Shown here: one piece after another, positions 1 through 7,027 of the stretch
How positions within the stretch are numbered: position 1 is the first letter of the stretch
Layout of the letters: each line of letters starts with the position of its first letter
NCBI RefSeq assembly: GCF_030814315.1
Contig: NZ_JAUSUV010000007.1
Location: forward strand, 124,001-188,000
Origin: Croceifilum oryzae
GTDB taxonomy: Bacteria > Bacillota > Bacilli > Thermoactinomycetales > Thermoactinomycetaceae
DNA length: 64,000 bases
Reading direction: 5' to 3'
Notes under the pieces: model-generated
What the model saw: only the letters and a program-made list of their open reading frames with translations
Told to the model about the DNA's origin: nothing
Database searches by the model: none
Translations under genes and position numbers: made by a program

Positions 1-117
1 CAGGCTGGCATCTTCTTATCGACAGCACCCATCAACTTCCAAATGGACAGTGACCTGCTCGATACTGCCATTACACAGCCTGAATTGTTTGCACCCAATA
101 CGAGTATGCAGATATAG
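1..117 (+). CDS. GerPA/GerPF-like small spore protein, 3' part only
   Basis: The window opens inside a reading frame that ends at the TAG at 115-117 and gives 38 residues. It contains the string QAGIF, matching NAGIF in the next gene (141-404) and SAGIF in the minus-strand gene at 1471-1680. All three share a short family signature in which AGIF is followed by a Gly/Ser-x-Asn-like segment. The family resembles the small GerPA/GerPF-type proteins of the gerP locus, which affect spore coat permeability to germinants. That assignment is inferred from pattern and neighbourhood. The N-terminus lies outside the window. Confidence 0.45.
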   Translation, partial: QAGIFLSTAPINFQMDSDLLDTAITQPELFAPNTSMQI

Positions 118-140
118 GGTGGGATATGGGAGAGAAATAG

Positions 141-404
141 ATGGATGTTACGGTTGGAACGATCCAAGTTCAGTTGATCACCCAAAATGCAGGGATTTTT
201 GTAGGGGAGAATTACCCGATCCAGTGGAGCACGCAGTTAAAGATTAATTCTGCCGGTGGGACTGTGGCGGGGGATGGCAATATCTTATACCGAGCTATAA
301 ATGTAATTGATGATCCTGATATGATCGATTCGAATTGGGTCAATATTGAGAAGGGTGAATCAAAGGAAGAAGGGCCAGTGGGTCCTCGCTCAAGTTGTAG
401 ATGA
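141..404 (+). CDS. GerPA/GerPF-like small spore germination protein
   Basis: An 87-residue protein with a clear RBS (GGGAGA, 7-8 nt before the ATG at 141), 23 bp after the preceding relative. Residues about 7-25 read like a GerPA/GerPF core: a short strand, then TQNAGIFVGEN, then a polar segment with a GTVAGDGN motif. Related small proteins in this cluster carry a GDQN motif at the same place. Proteins of this type are coat or inner-coat components that let germinants through the spore coat. The C-terminal 15 residues (GESKEEGPVGPR and on) are low complexity. The gene converges with the minus-strand relative ending at 408, leaving only 3 bp between stop codons. The exact GerP subfamily is uncertain. 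Confidence 0.6.
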   Translation: MDVTVGTIQVQLITQNAGIFVGENYPIQWSTQLKINSAGGTVAGDGNILYRAINVIDDPDMIDSNWVNIEKGESKEEGPVGPRSSCR

Positions 405-407
405 GGG

Positions 408-713
408 TTATCCGTTTTGCTCGTTTTCATCCGGCTTCATTTTTTCCGTTATCAACTTTTGTAGCCAGTCCGGAATATCTTTTGAATCGGCGGCTTGTGT
501 AAAAGTATCAATGAGATCAGAATCCTGTAAAACCGAGTAAAGATCGTGAATCTGGTTTTGGTCTCCATGGAATGATCCCAAGCCCTGATTATGCTTCTTA
601 ACACTCTCGAAATCACTCAGCCAGTTGTTTCCCATATTGACAGAAGAAGCCCCTTCCATGACTCCAATCCGGATGGTTCCAAGTAAAAATGTGGGAGATT
701 TCACCAATATCAC
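408..713 (-). CDS. GerPA/GerPF-like spore germination protein
   Basis: About 100 residues starting from GTG at 713; a TTG at 707 has better spacing to the GGGAG upstream, so the true start may be 6 bp inside. Residues about 10-50 carry the family pattern GTIRIG...GASSVNMGNN...KKHNQGLG..HGDQNQI, close to the SxxNxGD...sK..nGxGxxNxG pattern of GerPA/GerPF. A further 50 residues are acidic and helical (ending PDENEQNG), an extension not present in Bacillus GerPA. It is the last gene of a minus-strand gerP-like cluster (1680 to 408) that is interrupted by a repeat element at 835-1028. Family assignment is by pattern; specific orthology is not claimed. Confidence 0.6.
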   Translation of the reverse strand: MILVKSPTFLLGTIRIGVMEGASSVNMGNNWLSDFESVKKHNQGLGSFHGDQNQIHDLYSVLQDSDLIDTFTQAADSKDIPDWLQKLITEKMKPDENEQNG

Positions 714-834
714 AGCTCCCTTTTTATTGATAGTGGACTCTTGTTGGGTAATCGAAGTTAGAAGAAGTCAATTTGATCACTTTTCGTAGAGCGGCTCGAG
801 ATCCTTAAAGGGAACAAGTAGGTGTAACAGACTA

Positions 835-1028
835 GGGGCAATGTATCTGACCACTGCGATGTTTGTGAGCCTACCTAGCGTAGTCCTTCGAAGCAAGGGT
901 GTTTTGTGGCAATGTCTGAGCGTTCTTTGCGAGTTTTGCCACTTGCCCGAGCGAAGATGGACGAAGCGGACTTGCATTTCCACATCTTCGCGGCTCACTA
1001 TTTGAGCTGTGGTCAGATACATTGCCCC
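835..1028. repeat. Composite palindromic element, copy 1
   Basis: A 194-bp non-coding element with perfect 20-bp terminal inverted repeats: ggggcaatgtatctgaccac at 835-854 and its exact reverse complement at 1009-1028. A second, nested pairing exists between gtgagcc (about 867-873) and ggctcac (991-997). The centre holds the core shared by the family (gagcgttctttgcgagtttt, about 918-937), flanked by gtggcaa/ttgccac arms that can pair. Relatives lie at 19447-19719, 49942-50352 and 63320-63651. The element sits between two minus-strand gerP-like genes and accounts for the otherwise gene-free stretch 714-1073. The short reading frame across it has no RBS and is not considered coding. Confidence 0.85.
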
Positions 1029-1073
1029 GGGTCTTCTATCTAGGAAAAGTCCAATGTTTTATATTCATTCTAA

Positions 1074-1445
1074 CTAATCCACAGGCTTGTTTGGATAGCG
1101 AATCGAAAAACCACTCTGATTGGAACTCATATTCATTTCGGATGAGCTAGTAGAAGATGGAGCTGATGGTGGCGAATGTTTGGAGACCGATTTCTTAGGG
1201 GCTTGGATACCTAAATTGTTTCCAATATTCAGCGACCCGCTTAGTTCATCGATATCCAGTTGATCCAAGCGAAAGGTGAGCTGTTCGAGCACAGGCTGAT
1301 GAATATCGAGTTGATGAATATGGATATGGACCTCAGAAGATCGATTTAGCAGCTCTTTCACACTGGATTCTAAATGATCGAGTTTAGCGGATAATTGCTG
1401 AGATGTGTGTGGTGAGTTATTCCGTTTTCGAAACCAAGAGATCAT
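1074..1445 (-). CDS. gerPC: GerPC-like spore germination protein
   Basis: A 123-residue protein. ATG 1445 is preferred over ATG 1454 because AAAGG lies about 9 nt before it, whereas the upstream ATG overlaps the RBS. Residues 15-45 form a probable coiled coil (LSAKLDHLESSVKELL) and are followed by HIHIHQLDI and then LDIDELSGSLNIGNNLG. The last motif closely resembles the ELxGTLNIG motif of GerPC. GerPC is part of the gerP locus, whose products are deposited in the coat and affect germinant access. The C-terminal 40 residues are Ser/Pro-rich. It lies 25 bp downstream of the AUA-start gene in the same orientation. Homology is by motif and context, with length shorter than typical GerPC (about 200 residues). 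Confidence 0.65.
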   Translation of the reverse strand: MISWFRKRNNSPHTSQQLSAKLDHLESSVKELLNRSSEVHIHIHQLDIHQPVLEQLTFRLDQLDIDELSGSLNIGNNLGIQAPKKSVSKHSPPSAPSSTSSSEMNMSSNQSGFSIRYPNKPVD

Positions 1446-1470
1446 ATAACTCATCCTTTATGATCAATGG

Positions 1471-1680
1471 CTAATTCGAGTTTGGATGATGAAAGTCGAA
1501 ATGGTCTTGATCATGAATTTTTTGGATCGTACGGATCATATAGTTTTGATCTCCTACAACGCTAGAACCTTCGTTCTTTTTAATAGTGGATCGGATCTGG
1601 GTATGAATGTTTTTCCCAGAGAAAATACCAGCCGATTGTGTCATGGAGTCTACTTTTAGAGAATCTAATTTAAACTTTAT
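1471..1680 (-). CDS. GerPA/GerPF-like protein with apparent AUA start
   Basis: A 69-codon frame with an excellent AGGAGG 8 nt upstream of an ATA codon at 1680-1678. Aligned to the neighbour at 141-404, the ATA falls exactly where that protein has its initiator Met: both then have 16 residues before AGIF (LKVDSMTQSAGIF here, IQVQLITQNAGIF there). No ATG/GTG/TTG occurs at or near the expected position; the first ATG is at 1644 and would remove a third of the conserved domain without an RBS. The rest carries KKNEGSSVVGDQN, the family GDQN motif. Either AUA is used for weak initiation or an ATG>ATA mutation has silenced the gene. Confidence 0.6.
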   Translation of the reverse strand: MKFKLDSLKVDSMTQSAGIFSGKNIHTQIRSTIKKNEGSSVVGDQNYMIRTIQKIHDQDHFDFHHPNSN

Positions 1681-1720
1681 GTGAAAAACCTCCTAATGAG
1701 ATGATAAGGAAGGTGTGGCC

Positions 1721-2173
1721 GTGATGAACGATATTTGGAATGCAATTCGATCAATCCCTTGGCAGGGGGGAGAAAATATTTCTCCTGGTAATTTGAATCC
1801 AACTCAAATCCAATCCTTTATTCAAAAAAGCATTCAACAATCGTTGGGTGAGGTATTTCAAAGTAATCCGATTGCCGCTTCTTTTAGTGGAAATGATTCG
1901 GGAATTCAATGGGATTTAGTAGAATTAATGGATTACGTTATTATTAAGGGTGAGCTACCAAATAGCGTTCGTCCTAGTGAGATTCGATTTTTTTGTACAA
2001 AATCAGAACTCATTATTGAGACGGGTTCGAAAGGAAGTAGAACAACCGTTGCGTTACCTTGTTTAGTAAAGGAAAAAGGGATTCGTGCCAAATGTAAAGA
2101 TGGTATTTTTGAAGTACGACTCCCAAAAGAGCGTGGAGGAAGAGAAACCTTAATTGCTGTAGAATGGGAATAG
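1721..2173 (+). CDS. Hsp20/alpha-crystallin-like spore protein (GerT/CotM-like)
   Basis: About 150 residues. AAGGAAGG at 1706-1713 favours initiation at GTG 1721 or ATG 1724 rather than the GTG at 1715 that touches the RBS. The C-terminal 90 residues look like an alpha-crystallin fold: the pair IIKGELP / SELIIETG, then RTTVALPCLVKEKGIRAKCKDGIFEVRLPK, where the GIFEVRLPK strand is characteristic of Hsp20 proteins. In Bacilli such proteins (CotM, CotP, GerT) are spore coat components, and location next to gerP-like genes fits that. It is transcribed divergently from the AUA-start gene, with only about 40 bp between start codons, so promoters must overlap or lie in the opposite gene. Confidence 0.65.
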   Translation: MMNDIWNAIRSIPWQGGENISPGNLNPTQIQSFIQKSIQQSLGEVFQSNPIAASFSGNDSGIQWDLVELMDYVIIKGELPNSVRPSEIRFFCTKSELIIETGSKGSRTTVALPCLVKEKGIRAKCKDGIFEVRLPKERGGRETLIAVEWE

Positions 2174-2235
2174 CATTCATAATAGTTCCACTTCTTTTTT
2201 ATATGATTCATTGTGGCTATATATGAATAGAAGGA

Positions 2236-2270
2236 CAAAAAAACTGCCATGTCTAGTAGACATAGCAGTT
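2236..2270 (-). terminator. Intrinsic terminator of rpsD
   Basis: The arms aactgccatgtct (2242-2254) and agacatagcagtt (2258-2270) pair almost perfectly around a 3-nt loop. On the minus strand the hairpin is followed by a run of seven T. It lies directly downstream of rpsD and could also serve the convergent Hsp20-like gene. Confidence 0.85.
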
Positions 2271-2284
2271 GGCTTACGAAACGA

Positions 2285-2884
2285 TTAACGAGAGTAGAAC
2301 TCTACGATCAAGGTTTCGTTGATTTCGGATGGTAGCTCACTACGGTCTGGAAGACGAGTGAGGGAACCTTCCATTTTGCTCTCATCAAAAGTGAGATATT
2401 CTGGTAAGAAAGAGCGCTCTGCAAGAGCTTCTTTCACGATGGTTAGGTTTTGGCTACGCTCGCGAAGACCGATTACATCACCGATTGAAACAGTGAAAGC
2501 TGGGCGGTCTACTTTTTTGCCGTTCACAGTAACGTGACCATGAACCACTAATTGACGTGCTTGAGAACGAGTGCGTGTTAGACCAAGACGGTATACGAGG
2601 TTGTCTAGACGTACTTCAAGAGCTTTCATGAAGTTTTCACCATGAATACCTTGGGTTTTACCAGACTTGTCGAATAGGTTGCGGAACTGACGCTCGTTCA
2701 AGCCGTACATGAGACGTAGTTTTTGTTTTTCTTGCAATTGGATTCCGTACTCGCTCAATTTTTTACGAGCTTGTCCGTGTTGTCCTGGAGCATAAGGACG
2801 TTTTGCCAACTCTTTACCAGTACCGGAAAGAGAGATGCCAAGACGACGACTAAGTTTCCAGCGTGGGCCAGTATAACGTGCCAT
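2285..2884 (-). CDS. rpsD: 30S ribosomal protein S4
   Basis: A 199-residue protein starting [16 protein letters not shown], the usual S4 opening. The start is ATG 2884 with GGAG about 10 nt upstream; the in-frame extension to 2998 is non-coding leader. S4 is a primary 16S rRNA-binding protein of the small subunit. The S4 RNA-binding domain is at about residues 90-150 ([33 protein letters not shown]), and the C-terminus [11 protein letters not shown] is canonical. The unlinked, monocistronic location with its own terminator is typical of Bacilli. In B. subtilis, S4 represses its own gene through the leader RNA. Confidence 0.97.
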   Translation of the reverse strand: MARYTGPRWKLSRRLGISLSGTGKELAKRPYAPGQHGQARKKLSEYGIQLQEKQKLRLMYGLNERQFRNLFDKSGKTQGIHGENFMKALEVRLDNLVYRLGLTRTRSQARQLVVHGHVTVNGKKVDRPAFTVSIGDVIGLRERSQNLTIVKEALAERSFLPEYLTFDESKMEGSLTRLPDRSELPSEINETLIVEFYSR

Positions 2885-3090
2885 AGTGTTAACTCTCCTT
2901 TTGTGATCATTTGCGATCAATTGTGTTGTTATCGCACAAACGACAGGGACTATTTCGCTGTAATGGATCTGCTCGCTTCCGGATAGCGACGAAAGCAAGA
3001 GATTCCTATCTATGTACGATAGGGCGAAGTAGTGAGGGTGATCCCTTCACCTTTTGTGAGCTATCCTCATCTCCCTAAGGAGGGATACAT
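2885..3090 (-). promoter_or_regulatory. rpsD leader, candidate structured autoregulatory region
   Basis: About 200 bp of leader precede rpsD without any coding frame that has an RBS. On the rpsD strand it contains a strong small hairpin (tCCCTcctTAGGGa near 3074-3087) and a second one (GGTGaagggatCACC near 3038-3053). S4 leaders that bind S4 are known in Firmicutes, so an autoregulatory RNA is plausible, but no consensus was verified. No T-box motif was found. Confidence 0.3.
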
Positions 3091-3156
3091 TTGAGCCATA
3101 CAAGGATGAATTATATCATTCTACTAAAAAAAGTCAATAGTGAGCTCTTGGACAGG

Positions 3157-3810
3157 TTACCTTTTTCCCTGAGGTGGAAATGCACGTACATAGTTGATCG
3201 TAAAACCTCGTCCGGAAAATTTCTCTTCGTATTCAGTGGTGATATTGGTGCTCGCCCATTCGCTTTGATGTAAATCGCGTGACATTTCAACGATCTTCCA
3301 GCCGTGTGCTTCTAACTCTTCTAATGAGAAATCGAATAGGGAGACACTATCTGTTTTTAAGATGAGATCGCCGTCTGGTTTTAATACGTTGCGATATTTG
3401 TCTAGAAATGTGTGATGGGTGAGGCGACGTTTGGCATGTCGGGTTTTCGGCCATGGATCGCTAAAATGAAGATAAATCCGGTCGACTTCTTCTGATGGAG
3501 CAAAAACTTCTTCTAACTTGGTAATATCCATCCATATATAACGGAGATTGGTGCATTTGGTTGCTTCCCCTTTTTGGACTGCATGCATGAGAGGCTCTTC
3601 GATCTTTTCGACGCCAATCCAGTTGATATGGGGATGAAGTTTCGCTGCTTTGGCTAAAAATTGCCCTTTTCCAGTTCCTAGTTCGATATATAACGGTTGT
3701 TTGGAAGGGAAGAGAGTCTCCCATTGACCTTTGCTTTCTTCGGGTTGTTGCACGACGAGTGGATGAGTAGATAAAATCTGCCGTGCTAATGGATGTCTTC
3801 GTAAACGCAT
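3157..3810 (-). CDS. trmB: tRNA (guanine-N7-)-methyltransferase
   Basis: A 217-residue SAM-dependent methyltransferase that forms m7G46 in tRNA. The start MRLRRHPLARQ at 3810 has GAGGG 8 nt upstream; the ATG at 3825 overlaps that RBS. Motif I is YIELGTGKGQFL, the TrmB-specific motif HFSDPWPKTRHAKRRL follows the Rossmann core, and the C-terminal TNITTEYEEKFSGRGFTINYVRA is the typical tRNA-binding tail with TxxE. Length and motif order match the family. It stands alone, co-oriented with rpsD downstream, with about 270 bp between them. Confidence 0.95.
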   Translation of the reverse strand: MRLRRHPLARQILSTHPLVVQQPEESKGQWETLFPSKQPLYIELGTGKGQFLAKAAKLHPHINWIGVEKIEEPLMHAVQKGEATKCTNLRYIWMDITKLEEVFAPSEEVDRIYLHFSDPWPKTRHAKRRLTHHTFLDKYRNVLKPDGDLILKTDSVSLFDFSLEELEAHGWKIVEMSRDLHQSEWASTNITTEYEEKFSGRGFTINYVRAFPPQGKR

Positions 3811-3954
3811 TGATATGTCCCTCATTTGTTCAGAATTAGCTATATTATTATAGCCTAGACTGAGCTTGTCGACAAAGTAAGATTGAAAAAATTACCTAGA
3901 TTGCACTCGATTCGATCGTGCGCTAAGATGGAGGTGAAGTGGAGGATTATGTAT

Positions 3955-4377
3955 ATGATGAAGCCATATAAAATTGTGGCAAAAGCGATTATCTTCGATC
4001 AAAATCGTGTGTTGATTTTGCGTAAGTCTTTGCAAGAGAGACTCGCAAAAGATTCTCATGGTTGGGATTTTCCGGGCGGAACATTGGAACCTGATGAATC
4101 ATTAATGGATGGACTATCTCGGGAGTTGCGAGAGGAAGTACGTTTATCCGTAAAAGTGGTGGCCCCTGCATATATTTACGATGAAGTTCAGGAAGAGAAA
4201 CATATGATGATCATTAAGTTTGCTTGTCACCAACCAAGTGGAGAGGTCATTATCAGTGAGGAGCATGATTCCTATCATTGGTTTGATCTTGATAGCTTGC
4301 ATCTCGCATCGATTCCGGAGTGGATGAAAGAAGAAATTCGTCGAGCTGAACGTATCTATAAAGAATTTCAAAAATAA
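3955..4377 (+). CDS. Nudix hydrolase
   Basis: About 140 residues from ATG 3955, chosen because GGAGG (3941-3945) is 9 nt upstream; longer in-frame versions run through the RBS. The Nudix box is GGTLEPDESLMDGLSRELREEVRL. It keeps G, E, the REL core and the metal-binding EE, but the second-last Gly of the consensus (GU) is Arg. The fold prefix VAKAIIFDQNRVLILRK and a tail ending WMKEEIRRAERIYKEF are typical of small Nudix enzymes acting on nucleotide diphosphates. The substrate cannot be inferred. It is divergent from trmB across about 140 bp. Confidence 0.85.
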   Translation: MMKPYKIVAKAIIFDQNRVLILRKSLQERLAKDSHGWDFPGGTLEPDESLMDGLSRELREEVRLSVKVVAPAYIYDEVQEEKHMMIIKFACHQPSGEVIISEEHDSYHWFDLDSLHLASIPEWMKEEIRRAERIYKEFQK

Positions 4378-4533
4378 TAGTATTTGCCTTGGAGAACATC
4401 TTGTTTTTCAAGGCTTTTCGAGCACAGAATTGCCATAAGACTGTCGCTTTTTTTAAGTAGCTTCGTGGTATACTACGGATACCGATATGTTAGAATGTTT
4501 GTTTAAATAATTTAGAAATCAGGTGTTATGATC

Positions 4534-6327
4534 ATGACTAGGAGAAGTGTTATTAAATCTATTGCGTTATTATTTCTGTCCATAATAGCATGGCAATGGA
4601 AATGGCTTCTTTCGAAGATACAAGGACTCTTGCCAAATGCGAGCTCGACTTCCTCTGTTGCGATGCCGACTACACCTGAGTCACTGCCTAGCTTTCAGGC
4701 AAAACAATTATTATATCAATTTAAGGTGAAAGGTCAGGCACCCGCCCAAAGTTTGATTGAGCTACGAAATAAAAATGACATTTTGTTTTCCAATACGATT
4801 AAGTTAAGTAAAGAAAAAAAAGCGGACTATCCACACGTTGCGTATTCGAAAGAACAAGATGTTTCGATTGTGACAATCGCTTTGTCGCCGGAGTATGACT
4901 CCTATCCAGACTTAAAAGTGGAGGCCAAAGGGATCGCCATTCACGATCAGAGAGTGGTTCGACAAACAGAGCTGAAAATGCTTGAGAATACTCATCCCAT
5001 AGAGGGATATACACCAAAAATTAGTTATCAACCGGGAGAGAAAGTAGAATTTAAAGTTCATACACAGCAAAAAGAATTTAATCTAGTGATTAGCCGATTT
5101 GGATTGGAAGAGAAAGTTCTATATCAAAAAACAGGAATAAAAGGAGCGACTCAAAACTATCCAGCTTACGCATATCGGGAAGGATGTAATTGGCAAACTA
5201 GCTTTGAATTTACGATCCCAGAGGATTGGGAGTCGGGGATGTATGCTGCTAAGGTATGGGACGAAAGCAAACGAGAATTTTATATCACCTGGATTGTTCG
5301 TCCAAAACCAATGAAAGATAAGGTAACAGCGGAGACGAAGAAGAAGCGTATCGCTATGCTTTCTGCTACCAATACATGGCAAGCCTACAATCCATGGGGC
5401 GGCGCTTCGTTATATACGTATAAGAGAAATCCGCGGTTCCAACGATATCTGCCGGATCAAATCGGCCCAAGGTTTGCGCAATATGTAACCACACAGCGTC
5501 CGAATCCAGAGGGACGCCCGGTTCCGATGTTAGGGCAAGAGCCTACCCATTTGGCGAGTGGTGAGAGATATGTGTTTGCTTGGTTTGAACGTGAGAAGAT
5601 CCCATTCGATCTATATAGTGATATGGATTTTCATCAAAATCCCCATCTGTTGGACTCATATGGCACTCTTTGTATTCAAACCCATAATGAGTATTGGACG
5701 AAGGAAATGTATGATCAACTCGAAAAATTTGTAGACCGTGGTGGTAATCTGATCTATCTATGTGGGAATGGTGTCTACTGGAAGATGGTTATCAACAATG
5801 ATCTGATGGAAGTCCGTAAGGATAACGAAATGCATATGTTAAACGGTGAAATGGGCGGTACTTGGAGAAGTGTGAAACGACCAGAATCGCGATTATTAGG
5901 AGTTCGTTATACAACGCCTGGGATCACTACTTTTGCTCCTTATCGGGTTTTAAATCCAGAGCATTGGATCTTTGAAGGAACGGGAGTAAAAAAGGGGGAT
6001 CTCATGGGGAAAGAAGGTCCGAGGGGGCCTGCTTCCGGACACGAAACGGATAAACGAGATGGATATTCTCCTAAAAATGTGATCCTCCTTGCCAAAGGGC
6101 TTAATCCAGATGAAGACCCACTTCAAAAGAGTGACGGAAGCCTTCCTGTCGAAACAGAAAAAGGCATGGAAGTGGGAAAGGGTGGCGGAGAAATTATTTA
6201 CTACGATCATGCCAAAGGCGGAGGCGTGTACTCAGTAGGCTCGACCACTTACGGTACTTCTATGTGGGTAGATCCCGTTTTATCAAGAATGTTACGTAAT
6301 GTGCTGAAACGTTTTACCGGATTATAA
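4534..6327 (+). CDS. Exported N,N-dimethylformamidase large-subunit-like protein
   Basis: About 597 residues. ATG 4534 is favoured: AGGTG ends 8 nt upstream, while ATG 4528 is too close. The N-terminus MTRRSVIKSIALLFLSIIAW carries a twin-arginine-like TRRSVIK followed by a hydrophobic stretch, suggesting Tat export or membrane anchoring. Residues about 110-250 form a beta-rich region. From about residue 265 (KKRIAMLSATNTWQAYN) to the end the protein resembles the C-terminal domain of dimethylformamidase beta subunits, with IQTHNEYWTKEMYDQLEKFVDRGGNLIYLCGN and a final GSTTYGTSMW. The enzymatic substrate is unknown; DMF hydrolysis should not be assumed. A bidirectional terminator follows at 6332. 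Confidence 0.7.
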   Translation: MTRRSVIKSIALLFLSIIAWQWKWLLSKIQGLLPNASSTSSVAMPTTPESLPSFQAKQLLYQFKVKGQAPAQSLIELRNKNDILFSNTIKLSKEKKADYPHVAYSKEQDVSIVTIALSPEYDSYPDLKVEAKGIAIHDQRVVRQTELKMLENTHPIEGYTPKISYQPGEKVEFKVHTQQKEFNLVISRFGLEEKVLYQKTGIKGATQNYPAYAYREGCNWQTSFEFTIPEDWESGMYAAKVWDESKREFYITWIVRPKPMKDKVTAETKKKRIAMLSATNTWQAYNPWGGASLYTYKRNPRFQRYLPDQIGPRFAQYVTTQRPNPEGRPVPMLGQEPTHLASGERYVFAWFEREKIPFDLYSDMDFHQNPHLLDSYGTLCIQTHNEYWTKEMYDQLEKFVDRGGNLIYLCGNGVYWKMVINNDLMEVRKDNEMHMLNGEMGGTWRSVKRPESRLLGVRYTTPGITTFAPYRVLNPEHWIFEGTGVKKGDLMGKEGPRGPASGHETDKRDGYSPKNVILLAKGLNPDEDPLQKSDGSLPVETEKGMEVGKGGGEIIYYDHAKGGGVYSVGSTTYGTSMWVDPVLSRMLRNVLKRFTGL

Positions 6328-6331
6328 AGAT

Positions 6332-6378
6332 GAAGCCATTGACTAGGTTCGATTGCCTAAGTCAATGGCTTCCTTTTT
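6332..6378. terminator. Bidirectional terminator
   Basis: The arms gaagccattgact (6332-6344) and agtcaatggcttc (6360-6372) are perfect complements and are followed by ctttttgg on the plus strand. It lies between the convergent formamidase-like gene and the GAF-domain gene. Confidence 0.85.
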
Positions 6379-6384
6379 GGCTTG

Positions 6385-6882
6385 TTAGTGAAAACGACTC
6401 CAATTGGTATGGCTAACCAGATACTCTACATACTGTTCCAAATAAGCCTGGTCTTCTTCGTCGAACCGTTCTAACTCAGGACTATCAATATCTAAAACCC
6501 CAATGATTTCTCCTTGAAATCGCACGGGAATCACGATTTCTGATTTTGTCTCAGAGTCACAAGCGATATGTCCCGAAAATTGGTGTACGTCTGGCACGAG
6601 GACGGTTTCGTTTTCAGCTACTGCTGTACCACAAACCCCTTTTCCAACGGGGATTCGTACACAAGCTGGTTTTCCCTGAAAAGGTCCTAGCACGAGTTGA
6701 CCTTGCTTTAGTAAGTAAAATCCAACCCAGTTAACTCGTCCGAGTGTGTGAAAGAGATGAGCAGCGCTGTTGGAGAGGTTGGCTAACCAATCCGTCTCTC
6801 CTTCGATCAGATGTTGAAGCTGTTTTAGAATAAGGGGGTACTGATTTTTTCGATTATCGGTTGTGATTTCAAGGGAAAACAT
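6385..6882 (-). CDS. msrC: Free methionine-(R)-sulfoxide reductase (GAF domain)
   Basis: A 165-residue single GAF-domain protein. The family reduces free Met-(R)-sulfoxide with thioredoxin. The three cysteines used by the enzyme are present: Cys74 (KPACVRIPVG), Cys84 (KGVCGTA) and Cys108 (HIACDSETKSEIVIP). The surrounding ligand-pocket residues (WVGFYLL, VPDVHQFSGHIA, GVLDIDSPELERFDEED) are also conserved. Length fits the fRMsr family (E. coli MsrC, B. subtilis YtsP). Single gene, convergent with the formamidase-like gene and divergent from the M29 aminopeptidase. Confidence 0.93.
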   Translation of the reverse strand: MFSLEITTDNRKNQYPLILKQLQHLIEGETDWLANLSNSAAHLFHTLGRVNWVGFYLLKQGQLVLGPFQGKPACVRIPVGKGVCGTAVAENETVLVPDVHQFSGHIACDSETKSEIVIPVRFQGEIIGVLDIDSPELERFDEEDQAYLEQYVEYLVSHTNWSRFH

Positions 6883-6953
6883 CTTTTGCTCCTCCGCTCT
6901 GGGATTTTCATCCGAAAATATTTAGCTTGACAGAAAAAAATTAATTTATTCGC

Positions 6954-6982
6954 TTGTGAATACAAGGAATGATCGTTACAAT
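6954..6982 (+). promoter_or_regulatory. SigA-type promoter of the M29 aminopeptidase
   Basis: TTGTGA at 6954-6959 and TACAAT at 6977-6982 are separated by exactly 17 bp, about 45 bp before the start codon of the aminopeptidase gene. A TTGACA at 6927 has no good -10 partner. Confidence 0.7.
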
Positions 6983-7027
6983 ATCTTTATCATATAGGAC
7001 TTATTTAAACAATAGAGAAGGGGATTT

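Noticed and set aside
777-1022. Open frame on the minus strand across repeat copy 1
   Set aside because: No RBS, composition follows the palindromic element, and corresponding frames are broken in other copies.
2885-3090. T-box leader before rpsD
   Set aside because: No TGGNACCGCG-type T-box motif or antiterminator structure was found; kept only as a generic leader candidate.
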